From assembly GCA_035761805.1 (NCBI GenBank), contig DASTQL010000064.1, positions 1 through 29,027 on the forward strand: 29,027 nt of DNA, written 5' to 3'. The stretch comes from DASTQL01 sp035761805 (GTDB taxonomy: Bacteria; Actinomycetota; Actinomycetes; Jiangellales; Jiangellaceae). The notes beneath the pieces are model-generated. The model did no database searches. It saw only the letters and a program-made list of their open reading frames with translations, and was not told the DNA's origin. Both the position numbers and the translations under genes were made by a program. Below, in pieces: positions 8,154 to 15,763 of the stretch (position 1 is its first letter; each line of letters begins with the position of its first letter).

Positions 8154-9233
8154 TCACCCGCCGGAGTCCGCCTCCGGCGGCTCCCGGTCGGCGGAGAAGA
8201 GGTCGGGCGCCGCTGGGAAGGCGCGGCCGGACGGCACGGAGAGGCCCAGGTGCTTCCACGCGGCCGGCATGGCGACCCGCCCCCGGGGCGTGCGCGCGAC
8301 CAGTCCCGCGCGGACCAGGAAGGGCTCGGCGACCTCCTCGACGGTCTCCCGCTCCTCTCCCACGGCCACCGCGACGGTGGAGAGCCCGACCGGTCCCCCG
8401 CCGAAGCGCCGGCACAGGGCGTCGAGCACGGCCCGGTCCAACCGGTCCAGACCCAGGTCGTCGACCTCGAACACCTCCAGGGCCGCCCGCGCCACCGGAC
8501 CGGTCACGACCCGGTCGGCGCGCACCTCGGCGAAGTCCCGGACCCGTCGCAGCAGTCGGTTGGCGATCCTCGGGGTGCCACGTGACCGGCCGGCGATCTC
8601 ACGGGCACCGTCGCTCCGCAGGTCGACGCCGAGCAGTCCCGACGACCGTGCGAGCACCTGCTCCAGCTCGTGCGGCTCGTAGAGGTCGAGGAGCCCGGTG
8701 AAGCCGAACCGGTCACGCAACGGCCCGGGCAGCAGCCCGGTCCGCGTCGTCGCCCCGACCAGGGTGAAGGGCGGCAGGTCGAGCGGGATCGCTGTCGCCC
8801 CGGGGCCCTTGCCCACCACGACGTCGACCCGGAAGTCCTCCATCGCGGTGTAGAGCATCTCCTCGGCTGGCCTGGCCATCCGGTGGACCTCGTCGAAGAA
8901 GAGCACGTCGCCTTCGGTCAATGCCGACAGGATCGCGGCGAGGTCTCCCGCGTGCTGGACGGCCGGGCCGCTGGTGAGGCGCAAGGGCGCGCCCATCTCC
9001 GCGGCCACGATCATCGCGAGCGTGGTCTTGCCCAGGCCTGGGGGTCCGGACAGCAGGACGTGGTCGGCCACACCGCCCCGGCCGCGGGCCGCCTCCAGGA
9101 CCAGCGACAGCTGCTCGCGGACCCGTTCCTGGCCGACGAACTCGGCCAGGGAGCGGGGTCGCAGCGCGGCCTCGACCGCGCGCTCGTCGAGGTCGGCGCC
9201 GGTCTCGACCAGCCGGGGCTCACCGGTGCTCAC
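8154..9233 (-). CDS. ruvB: Holliday junction branch migration helicase RuvB
   Basis: RuvB is the AAA+ hexameric motor that drives branch migration of Holliday junctions together with RuvA. The 359-residue protein shows the Walker A motif GPPGLGKTT, Walker B in LFFDEVHRM, sensor 1 GATTR, and the arginine finger in PLRDRFG. The C-terminal winged-helix domain, with the GGGPVGLSTVA and RTPRGRVA segments, is complete. The first 20 or so residues are a variable acidic leader. The GTG start overlaps the ruvA stop (GTGA at 9230-9233), so the three ruv genes are translationally coupled. Expression is probably LexA-controlled through the box upstream of ruvC. Confidence 0.97.
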   Translation of the reverse strand: MSTGEPRLVETGADLDERAVEAALRPRSLAEFVGQERVREQLSLVLEAARGRGGVADHVLLSGPPGLGKTTLAMIVAAEMGAPLRLTSGPAVQHAGDLAAILSALTEGDVLFFDEVHRMARPAEEMLYTAMEDFRVDVVVGKGPGATAIPLDLPPFTLVGATTRTGLLPGPLRDRFGFTGLLDLYEPHELEQVLARSSGLLGVDLRSDGAREIAGRSRGTPRIANRLLRRVRDFAEVRADRVVTGPVARAALEVFEVDDLGLDRLDRAVLDALCRRFGGGPVGLSTVAVAVGEERETVEEVAEPFLVRAGLVARTPRGRVAMPAAWKHLGLSVPSGRAFPAAPDLFSADREPPEADSGG

Positions 9234-9853
9234 GTGCGGCTCAGGGTCCGGAGGGCGGCCTTGAGCAGGCCGGGGACGTCGGCAGCCGGTGTGCCGTCAG
9301 CGGAGGCCGCCAGCGGCGCCACTGCCTCGACCGCGTCGTCGGCCTCACGCCCGGACCAGCCCAGGCCCAGCAGCGCGGCGTGGACCTGGGCCCGCCACCC
9401 GTCGAGCGCGGCCGTCACCACCGGGGGCCCCGCCGACCGGCCGGACCCGATCGGTGGCCCGAGGCGGTCCCGCAGCTCCAGCACGATCCGCTGAGCGCCC
9501 TTGCGACCGATCCCGGGCACCCTGGTCAGCGCGCCCAGGTCCTCGGCGGCCACCGCGCGGCGGAGGTCGTCGGGCCCGTGCACGGCCAGCATCGCCTGGG
9601 CCAGGCGCGGCCCGATGCCGCTGGCCGTCTGCAGGAGCTCGAAGACGGCGCGCTCGTCGTCGTCGGCGAACCCGTAGAGGGTCAGGGAGTCCTCCCGGAC
9701 GACGAGACTGGTGGCCAGCTGGGCGTCGGCCCCGGCCCGCAGACCGGCGAGCGTGGCCGGGGTGCACTGCACCGCGAGGCCCACCCCACCGAGGTCGACG
9801 ACGGCCTGCTCCGGCCCGACGGTCGCCACCCGGCCCCTGACGAAGCTGATCAC
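9230..9853 (-). CDS. ruvA: Holliday junction DNA-binding subunit RuvA
   Basis: RuvA binds four-way junctions as a tetramer and loads RuvB. The 207-residue protein begins MISFVRGRVATVG and has the N-terminal OB domain. The two helix-hairpin-helix motifs of domain II follow (ASGIGPRLAQAML and VPGIGRKGAQRIV). After a flexible linker comes the C-terminal RuvB-contacting domain with LGWSGREADDAVEAV. The start is the GTG at 9851-9853, which overlaps the ruvC TGA by four bases. The open frame continues further upstream, but that extension only overlaps ruvC and lacks family similarity. Confidence 0.96.
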   Translation of the reverse strand: MISFVRGRVATVGPEQAVVDLGGVGLAVQCTPATLAGLRAGADAQLATSLVVREDSLTLYGFADDDERAVFELLQTASGIGPRLAQAMLAVHGPDDLRRAVAAEDLGALTRVPGIGRKGAQRIVLELRDRLGPPIGSGRSAGPPVVTAALDGWRAQVHAALLGLGWSGREADDAVEAVAPLAASADGTPAADVPGLLKAALRTLSRT

Positions 9854-10377
9854 GACCCCCGTCCTCCCCCGGCGGCAGCCGCTGCGACCGCGAGTCGCTG
9901 CTGGGCGCCGCCCCGCCACAGGTGGCAGATCGCCAGCCCGAGGGCGTCGGCCGCATCGGCGGGCCGGGGCGGGGTCGGCAGGCGCAGGATCCGGGTCACC
10001 ATCGCCGCCACCTGGCTCTTGCCGGCCCGCCCGTTGCCGGTGACCGCGGCCTTGACCTCGCTGGGGGTATGAAGGGCCAGCGGGAGGCCGCGCCGAGCGG
10101 CGACGAGGACCGCCACACCGCTGGCCTGGGCGGTGCCCATGACCGTACGGACGTTGAGCTGGCTGAAGACCCGCTCGACCGCCACGGCGTCGGGGCGGCA
10201 GCGGTCCACCCACGCCTCCAACTCGTGCTCGAGGACGACGAGCCGCTCGCCGAGCGCCGCCCCGGCGGGCGTGCGCACCACCCCGACGTCGACGAGCGCC
10301 GGCGGCCTGCCCGGCCCTCCGTCGACCACGCCCAGCCCGCAGCGGGTCAGGCCGGGGTCGATCCCGAGCACGCGCAC
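9850..10377 (-). CDS. ruvC: Crossover junction endodeoxyribonuclease RuvC
   Basis: RuvC is the dimeric RNase H-fold nuclease that cuts Holliday junctions symmetrically. The 175-residue protein starts MRVLGIDPGLTRCGLGVVD. The four metal-binding acids are all present: Asp7, Glu68 (in VAVERVF), Asp141 and Asp144 (in DAADALG). The start is the GTG at 10375-10377, with AGGGAG seven bases upstream. Longer in-frame readings run through the SOS box and do not look like protein. It is the first gene of the ruvC-ruvA-ruvB run and sits directly behind a LexA-type operator at 10400-10419. Confidence 0.96.
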   Translation of the reverse strand: MRVLGIDPGLTRCGLGVVDGGPGRPPALVDVGVVRTPAGAALGERLVVLEHELEAWVDRCRPDAVAVERVFSQLNVRTVMGTAQASGVAVLVAARRGLPLALHTPSEVKAAVTGNGRAGKSQVAAMVTRILRLPTPPRPADAADALGLAICHLWRGGAQQRLAVAAAAAGGGRGS

Positions 10378-10399
10378 CCGACCACTCCCTCGTCCGCCC

Positions 10400-10419
10400 G
10401 TGCGAACACCTGTTCGCAC
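10400..10419 (-). promoter_or_regulatory. LexA (SOS) box of the ruvC operon
   Basis: The 20 bases GTGCGAACACCTGTTCGCAC form a perfect 9+9 bp dyad around a central CC. The core CGAAC-N4-GTTCG matches the actinobacterial/Bacillus-type LexA consensus (TCGAACRNNNGTTYGA) except for the outermost T and A. It lies 22 bases upstream of the ruvC start. A TAACGT hexamer (minus strand, 10427-10432) immediately upstream could serve as the -10 element, so bound LexA would cover the transcription start. This would make ruvCAB damage-inducible. Sequence match and position are seen; regulation is inferred. Confidence 0.78.
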
Positions 10420-10471
10420 CTGCTCGACGTTACCCGCTCCGCGGGTCAGGGCCGGCGCGACGCGCCCGGGG

Positions 10472-10696
10472 TCACGGCTCCCTGTCGAGCAGATCCCGCT
10501 CGGAGATGTAGTCCTCGCCGTGCTCCTCCGGCGGCAGCATGGCCTCGCCCGGTGCTCCGCGGTGTTCGGCACCAGCGACGCCACCGTGCCCGGCGCCGGT
10601 GGCCGGTCCCGGGCGCCGCTCGCTGCCGCGCTTCTGGCCGGTCTGGCGCTGCTGGCCCCGGTGCGCCCCCGGCGCGTTCGTCCGTCGCTCGCTCAT
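10472..10696 (-). CDS. Small basic protein of unknown function
   Basis: A 74-residue reading frame starts at the ATG at 10694-10696 and ends at TGA. The N-terminal 45 residues are rich in Arg, Gln, Gly and Thr and probably disordered. The C-terminus EEHGEDYISERDLLDREP is acidic and less repetitive, which argues for a real protein. The ribosome binding site is weak (GGTGGG just before the ATG). It lies between the transporter gene (37 bases upstream) and ruvC (94 bases downstream, across the SOS box). I do not recognise it. It may be a lineage-specific actinobacterial protein or a chance frame in high-GC DNA. Confidence 0.42.
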   Translation of the reverse strand: MSERRTNAPGAHRGQQRQTGQKRGSERRPGPATGAGHGGVAGAEHRGAPGEAMLPPEEHGEDYISERDLLDREP

Positions 10697-10733
10697 CCCA
10701 CCATCATCCTCGGCCCGTCTCGGTTCTGCGCCC

Positions 10734-12266
10734 TCAGGCGAACTCGCCGCCGACGAGGGCGCCGAGCGTGAGGAACCCGCACGTGATGAGGAAGAGGATG
10801 CCGAGGAGGGGCAGCACGAACCGGACGTACTTGTCGTAGCCCACCCTGGCCAGCGCCAGGCCACCCATCACCACGGCGGACGTGGGGGTCACGAGGTTCA
10901 CGATCCCGGAGGCGGACTGGTAGGCGGTCACAACCAGCGAGCGGCTGACCCCGGCGAAGTCCCCGAGCGGGGCAAGGATCGGCATCGCCAGGGTCGCGTG
11001 TCCCGAGGAGGACGGGACCAGGAACGCCAGCGGGATGTTGACGATGTACATCAGCACCGCGAACACCGCCGACGACGTGTTGGAGACCGCGGTCTCCAGG
11101 GAGTTGAGGATCGTGTCGGTGATGTCGGCGTTGTTCATGATGACCGTCACGCCGCGGGCGATGGCGATGATGAGGGCGGCACCGATGAAGTCGCCTGCTC
11201 CCTGGACGAGGCCGTCGCTGATGCCCTTCTCCCCCAGCCCGCCGATCAGCCCGATCAGGATGGCGGCGGCGAGGAACAGGGCGGCCAGCTCGGGGAAGTA
11301 CCAGTCCAGCTGCCAGGCGTACGGGTCGGCGCCGCTCCCCTGGATGACACTCGCCCACGGGATCACCGAGAACACCATGAGGGCGAACGTCAGCCCGAAC
11401 ACCCAGATCACGGCGCGCTGCTTCGCGGACATGGTCGGGACCTCGCCGACCGACCTGCCGACCATCTCGCGGTCTCCCGGCAGGTAGCCCACGAGGGAAC
11501 GCTCCGGGACCTTGTGCACCCTGCGGGCGTAGCGCGTGACGAAGACGACGGCCACGGCGGTCAGCCCGACCCACATCAGCAGGCGGAGCGGGAACCCGTC
11601 GCCGACGGAGATCTCCGCAGCGTCCGAGGCCACGCCCGTCGCGAACGGGTTGACCGTGGACGCGAGGGTCCCCACGCCGGCACCGATCATGATCGTCGCG
11701 GCTGCGGTGAGCCGGTCGTAGCCCAGGCTCAGCATCAGGGGGACGACGAGGCCGTAGAAGCCGAGCGTCTCCTCCGCCATGCCGTACGTCGTCCCGCCGA
11801 GCGAGAAGACGACCATCAGCACGACGATGAGGAGGAGGCTCCGGTCGCGGAGGCGGTGCGACAGGCGGGCGATGCCCACGTCCAGCGCGCCGGTGCGGAT
11901 CGTCATGGTGATGAACGCCCCGATGGCGAGGACGAAGAAGAACACGGCGACGGCACCGAAGATCTCGCCCGCCTCGTAGGGCCCGATGAAGCCGGTCTCG
12001 CCGCTCTCCACGCCGTACAGACCGTTCACCGGGGCCAGGAAGAGCTCGTAGAGGCGATCCGCGCGAGAGAGCTCGGAGTCGACCTGCTCGTAGCTGCCCG
12101 GGACCGGGCGCCCGTCCTCGCCGACCAGGTAGCGGCCGGCGGGGATCACGAAGGCCAGCAGCCACACCACGATCGTGACGAAGAAGAGGATCGTGAAGGC
12201 GCTCGGGAACCGGAAGCCCTTCCGTTCCTCCTCGGTGGTCACCGGCTGATCGGTCTCGGTGGACAT
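10734..12266 (-). CDS. YfcC/DcuC-family membrane transporter, probable arginine/ornithine carrier
   Basis: This 510-residue polytopic membrane protein has about 11-13 predicted helices. Family signs are FRFPSAFTILFFVT at residues about 18-31, IPAGRY followed by a soluble loop at about 50-90, the segment GGTTYGMAEETLGFYGLVVPL, the motif VGTLASTVNPFATG, and near the C-terminus LVPSSSGHATLAMPILAPLGDFAGVSR (quoted in parts). These belong to the YfcC branch of the C4-dicarboxylate/DcuC superfamily, whose members are often found with arginine deiminase genes. Divergent placement next to arcABC therefore suggests arginine uptake, perhaps by exchange with ornithine; the substrate is inferred from context only. 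The ATG start has a strong GGAGGAGGG site 7 bases upstream. Confidence 0.88.
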   Translation of the reverse strand: MSTETDQPVTTEEERKGFRFPSAFTILFFVTIVVWLLAFVIPAGRYLVGEDGRPVPGSYEQVDSELSRADRLYELFLAPVNGLYGVESGETGFIGPYEAGEIFGAVAVFFFVLAIGAFITMTIRTGALDVGIARLSHRLRDRSLLLIVVLMVVFSLGGTTYGMAEETLGFYGLVVPLMLSLGYDRLTAAATIMIGAGVGTLASTVNPFATGVASDAAEISVGDGFPLRLLMWVGLTAVAVVFVTRYARRVHKVPERSLVGYLPGDREMVGRSVGEVPTMSAKQRAVIWVFGLTFALMVFSVIPWASVIQGSGADPYAWQLDWYFPELAALFLAAAILIGLIGGLGEKGISDGLVQGAGDFIGAALIIAIARGVTVIMNNADITDTILNSLETAVSNTSSAVFAVLMYIVNIPLAFLVPSSSGHATLAMPILAPLGDFAGVSRSLVVTAYQSASGIVNLVTPTSAVVMGGLALARVGYDKYVRFVLPLLGILFLITCGFLTLGALVGGEFA

Positions 12267-12375
12267 CGCGGACCCTCCTCCGACGCGCGGCGGCCCGCGG
12301 CGCTGCAGGCCGACTCCGTTGTCCCACGGCTCGTGACGTCCCGCCAGGGTCCGCCGTCCGACGTCCGGAATGTCG

Positions 12376-12411
12376 GGGACTAGGTCCCGGACCTACCGGG
12401 ACTTCCGTCTC
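12376..12411. promoter_or_regulatory. Overlapping GGGAC/GTCCC inverted repeats in the transporter-arcA promoter region (DosR/DevR-like)
   Basis: The 261-base gap between the divergent transporter and arcA genes holds a cluster of GGGAC-type elements. GGGAC-TAG-GTCCC is at 12376-12388. GTCCCGG-ACCTA-CCGGGAC at 12384-12402 overlaps it. GGGACTTCCGTCTC is at 12398-12411. A weaker GGGTCCGCCGTCCG is at 12347-12360. The mycobacterial DosR box has the core GGGACT-WW-AGTCCC. The third element fits that spacing with one mismatch in the inner half-site, and the first is one base short. Control by a DosR-type hypoxia/NO regulator would suit an ATP-yielding fermentative operon, but this is inference. Confidence 0.4.
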
Positions 12412-12414
12412 GTG

Positions 12415-12435
12415 ACCACACGGTCGACCGTTGGT
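12415..12435. promoter_or_regulatory. 12-bp perfect palindrome upstream of arcA, possible operator
   Basis: ACGGTCGACCGT at 12420-12431 is a perfect palindrome. It is extended by ACCA (12415-12418) and TGGT (12432-12435) with one unpaired base. It lies about 95 bases before the arcA ATG and 150 bases before the transporter start, so it could bind a dimeric regulator acting on either gene. I cannot name the regulator. The symmetric shape without a loop suits a DNA operator better than an RNA hairpin. Confidence 0.33.
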
Positions 12436-12527
12436 GGGCTCACGAGGGGATGGCGCACTCACCGGCGGTGGGGCAGGCTGCGTTCGAGGGCGCGGGGACG
12501 CGCGCCGTGCCAGGAGGGAGAGCAGCC

Positions 12528-13760
12528 ATGACCAGGTTCCACGTGGACTCGGAGGTGGGGCGGCTGCACCAGGTGATCCTCCACCGCCCGGGACTCGAGC
12601 TGGCCCGGCTCACCCCGAGCAACATGGACGACCTGCTCTTCGACGACGTCCTGTGGCCCAAGGCCGCCCGCAGCGAGCACGACGCCTTCGCGGACAGCCT
12701 GACCGAGCGGGGCGTCAAGGTCTTCCTCTTCCACGAGCTCCTCCAGGAGACCCTCGAGGTCAAGGAGGCCCGGGAGTTCATCGCCGAGCGGGTGGTCAAC
12801 CGCTACACGACCGGCAGCACGCTGGTGAAGCCGCTCCGGGACTTCTTCATGGAGGTCGACTCCGAGAACCTCGCGCAGTTCATGATCGGCGGCATCGTGC
12901 CCAGCGACCTCCCCCGCGACCTGCCGAGGAGCCTGCGGCAGGTGTCGCTCACCGAGGAGGACTTCGTCCTCCCGCCGCTGCCCAACCACCTCTTCACGCG
13001 GGACACGTCGTGCTGGGTGTACGACGGCGTGTCGATCAACCCGATGGCCAAGCCGGCCCGGCAGCGCGAGACGGTCCACTACCACGCCATCTACCGGTGG
13101 CACCCGATGTTCGCCCACGGTGACTTCAACGTCTGGTACGGCGACGACCCCGACGTCCACCGCGAGCCCGCCACCGTCGAGGGGGGCGACGTGCTCGTCA
13201 TCGGCAGGGGCACCCTGCTCGTCGGGATGAGCGAGCGCACGACGGCCATGGGCATCGAGAACCTCGGCCACACGCTCCTCAACGGCGGGGGCGCCGAACG
13301 GATCATCGTGCTCGAGCTTCCCAAGCGCCGGGCGTTCATGCACCTGGACACGGTCATGACGATGGTCGACCGCGACAAGTTCACGGTCTACCCCTTCCTG
13401 TCCCAGGACCTGCGGGTCTTCGTGGTGGAGCAGACCGACGACGACCCGGAGACCCTCGAGGTGCGTGAGGTCGACAGCCTGTTCGACACCATCGCCGAGT
13501 CCATCGGCGTGGACAGGATCGAGGTCCTCACTCCCGACACCGACATCCGCCAGGCCGAGCGGGAGCAGTGGGACGACGGCAGCAACGTCCTCGCCCTGGA
13601 GCCCGGCGTCGTCTTCGCCTACGAGCGCAACGTCGTGACCAACACGATGTTGCGCAAGCACGGGGTCGAGGTCATCACGCTCCGGGGCAACGAGCTCGGC
13701 CGCGGGCGCGGGGGGCCTCGTTGCATGAGCTGCCCCGTCGTCCGCGACCCCGTCGACTGA
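12528..13760 (+). CDS. arcA: Arginine deiminase
   Basis: Hydrolyses L-arginine to citrulline and ammonia, the first step of the arginine deiminase pathway. From the ATG at 12528 the product has 410 residues, the usual length. All catalytic elements are visible: LFTRDTSCW (Asp159), TVEGGDVLVIG (Glu218, Asp221), the catalytic His in FMHLDTVMTM (His272), and the nucleophilic Cys in GGPRCMSCPVVRDP (Cys399). The chosen start has AGGAGG 11 bases upstream and begins MTRFHVDSEVGRL, the normal N-terminus. An in-frame ATG at 12450 would add 26 unrelated residues and no good ribosome site. The gene is followed by arcB after ten bases and faces the transporter gene divergently. Confidence 0.97.
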   Translation: MTRFHVDSEVGRLHQVILHRPGLELARLTPSNMDDLLFDDVLWPKAARSEHDAFADSLTERGVKVFLFHELLQETLEVKEAREFIAERVVNRYTTGSTLVKPLRDFFMEVDSENLAQFMIGGIVPSDLPRDLPRSLRQVSLTEEDFVLPPLPNHLFTRDTSCWVYDGVSINPMAKPARQRETVHYHAIYRWHPMFAHGDFNVWYGDDPDVHREPATVEGGDVLVIGRGTLLVGMSERTTAMGIENLGHTLLNGGGAERIIVLELPKRRAFMHLDTVMTMVDRDKFTVYPFLSQDLRVFVVEQTDDDPETLEVREVDSLFDTIAESIGVDRIEVLTPDTDIRQAEREQWDDGSNVLALEPGVVFAYERNVVTNTMLRKHGVEVITLRGNELGRGRGGPRCMSCPVVRDPVD

Positions 13761-13770
13761 GGAGGCCTCC

Positions 13771-14775
13771 TTGCCCGTCAACCTCCGGCACCGCAACTTC
13801 CTCAAGGAGCTGGACTTCACCCCGCAGGAGTGGAAGTTCCTCCTCGGTCTGTCGGCCGACCTCAAGGCGGCGAAGTACGCCGGCACGGAGCGGCAACGCC
13901 TGCGCGGCAAGAACGTCGCGCTCATCTTCGAGAAGACCTCGACGCGCACCCGGTGCGCCTTCGAGGTCGCCGCCTACGACCAGGGGGCCGGTGTGACCTA
14001 CCTGGACCCGAGCGGCTCCCAGATCGGGCACAAGGAGTCCATGGCGGACACCGCCCGCGTGCTCGGGCGTTACTACGACGGAATCGAGTACCGCGGATCG
14101 GCCCAGTCCAACGTCGAGACCCTCGGCGATCACGCGGGTGTGCCGGTGTGGAACGGCCTCACCGACGAGTGGCACCCCACGCAGATGCTCTGCGACATGC
14201 TCACCATGCGGGAGCACTCCCCCAAGCACGACGAGGAGATCGCCTTCGCCTACTGCGGCGACACCCGCAACAACATGGGCAACTCCCTGCTGGTCACCGG
14301 GGCGATGATGGGCATGGACGTACGCATGGTCGCCCCGCAGGCGCTGTGGAACGAGGACGAGGTCATCCACGCGGCGAAGGAGATCGCCGGCCGCACGGGT
14401 GCCCGCATCACCCACACCGAGGACGTCGAGGAGGGCGTCCGTGGCGTCGACTACCTCTACACCGACGTCTGGGTGTCGATGGGCGAGCCCAAGGAGGTGT
14501 GGGACGAGCGGGTGCGGCTGCTCAGGCCGTACCAGGTGAACATGGTCATGGTGCGTGCGACGGGCAACCCCGGTGTCAGGTTCATGCACTGCCTGCCCGC
14601 CTTCCACGACGACAAGACGGTGGTGGGCAAGGACATCGCCGAGAAGACCGGCATGGACGACGGTCTCGAGGTCAGCCACGAGGTGTTCGAGTCGCCGCAC
14701 TCGATCGTCTTCGACCAGGCGGAGAACCGCATGCACACCATCAAGGCGGTCATGGTCGCCACCCTGGGGGACTGA
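13771..14775 (+). CDS. arcB: Ornithine carbamoyltransferase, catabolic
   Basis: Phosphorolyses citrulline to ornithine and carbamoyl phosphate in this context. The 334-residue protein has the carbamoyl-phosphate site FEKTSTRTR (Ser57-Arg61), the substrate motifs EWHPTQMLCD (His135-Gln138) and DVWVSMGE (Asp232), and the FMHCLPAFHD loop (His273-Pro276). Length and placement between arcA and arcC favour the catabolic enzyme over anabolic ArgF. The start codon is TTG at 13771 with GGAGG (13761-13765) directly after the arcA stop and five bases before the TTG. The arcC start follows three bases after its stop. Confidence 0.96.
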   Translation: MPVNLRHRNFLKELDFTPQEWKFLLGLSADLKAAKYAGTERQRLRGKNVALIFEKTSTRTRCAFEVAAYDQGAGVTYLDPSGSQIGHKESMADTARVLGRYYDGIEYRGSAQSNVETLGDHAGVPVWNGLTDEWHPTQMLCDMLTMREHSPKHDEEIAFAYCGDTRNNMGNSLLVTGAMMGMDVRMVAPQALWNEDEVIHAAKEIAGRTGARITHTEDVEEGVRGVDYLYTDVWVSMGEPKEVWDERVRLLRPYQVNMVMVRATGNPGVRFMHCLPAFHDDKTVVGKDIAEKTGMDDGLEVSHEVFESPHSIVFDQAENRMHTIKAVMVATLGD

Positions 14776-14778
14776 CCG

Positions 14779-15726
14779 GTGCGCATCGTCGCCGCCCTTG
14801 GCGGCAACGCGCTGCTGGCCCGGGGGCAGAAGCCTGACGCCGACGTCCAGGAGGCCAACGTCGCCCGGGCGGTCGCGGCCCTGGTCCCCCTGGCGGGGGA
14901 GCACGAGGTCGTCCTGACGCACGGCAACGGGCCGCAGGTCGGCGTGCTCGCGATGCAGAGCGCCTCGGACCCCAACCTCACGACGCCGTACCCCTTCGAC
15001 GTCCTCGGTGCGCAGACCCAGGGGATGATCGGCTACTGGCTGCTGCAGGCGCTGCAGAACTCCATGCCCGGTCGTCAGGTCGCGGCCATCATCAACCAGA
15101 CGCTCGTGCTGGCCGCCGACCCCGCGTTCGACGACCCCACCAAGTTCGTGGGCGAGGTGATGGACGAGGCGGAGGCTCACCGGATCGCCGCCGAGCGGGG
15201 CTGGACGGTCCGGCAGGACGGGGACCACTGGCGGCGGGTCGTGGGCTCGCCGCACCCCCAGCGCGTGGTCGAGACCAGGCTGATCCGCCTGCTGCTCTCC
15301 AGCGGTGCGGTCGTCGTGTGCGCGGGCGGTGGCGGGGTGCCGGTGATCCGCAACGAGCAGGGGCACCTCCAGGGCGTGGAGGCCGTCGTCGACAAGGACC
15401 TCACGGCTGCCGTCCTGGCCGAGGCCCTGGAGGCCGACGCCCTGCTGATCCTCACCGACACCCCGTACGTGATGCGCGACTTCGGCACGCCCGAGCAGGC
15501 ACCCATCACCCGGGCCACGCCGGCGGCGATGCGTCGCCTGGAGTTCCCCGCGGGGTCGATGGGACCGAAGGTCGAGGCAGTGTGCCGGTTCGTGGAGCTG
15601 ACCGGCGACATGGCGGCGATCGGCCGGCTGGACGAAGCCCCCGCGATCCTCGCCGGCACCGCCGGCACGATCATCACCCCCGGGGGCGACTACGGCGGCC
15701 CCAACGACCTCCGCCCGTTGGTGTGA
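14779..15726 (+). CDS. arcC: Carbamate kinase
   Basis: Transfers the phosphate of carbamoyl phosphate to ADP, giving ATP, CO2 and ammonia; this is the energy-yielding last step of the pathway. The 315-residue protein begins MRIVAALGGNALLARGQ with the amino-acid-kinase GGNAL loop. It continues with LTHGNGPQVGVLA, AGGGGVPVI, VEAVVDKDLTAAVLA, and the C-terminal GTAGTIITP. All are typical of ArcC. The GTG start lies three bases after the arcB stop. No further gene follows on this strand. The 111 bases to the convergent yebC contain the nested inverted repeat annotated as a terminator. Confidence 0.96.
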   Translation: MRIVAALGGNALLARGQKPDADVQEANVARAVAALVPLAGEHEVVLTHGNGPQVGVLAMQSASDPNLTTPYPFDVLGAQTQGMIGYWLLQALQNSMPGRQVAAIINQTLVLAADPAFDDPTKFVGEVMDEAEAHRIAAERGWTVRQDGDHWRRVVGSPHPQRVVETRLIRLLLSSGAVVVCAGGGGVPVIRNEQGHLQGVEAVVDKDLTAAVLAEALEADALLILTDTPYVMRDFGTPEQAPITRATPAAMRRLEFPAGSMGPKVEAVCRFVELTGDMAAIGRLDEAPAILAGTAGTIITPGGDYGGPNDLRPLV

Positions 15727-15763
15727 CCCGGGCCCCGATTGACCACGTTCACCACCCTCGCGG

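Noticed and set aside
10539..12383. A 614-codon plus-strand frame antisense to the transporter
   Set aside because: It is low-complexity His/Asp/Glu/Arg sequence without motifs, and the opposite strand encodes a clear membrane transporter with a good ribosome site.
10734..15726. The arginine deiminase region as a novel system
   Set aside because: All four proteins are recognisable members of the known arginine deiminase pathway and its usual transporter family; only the location and possible regulation are of interest.
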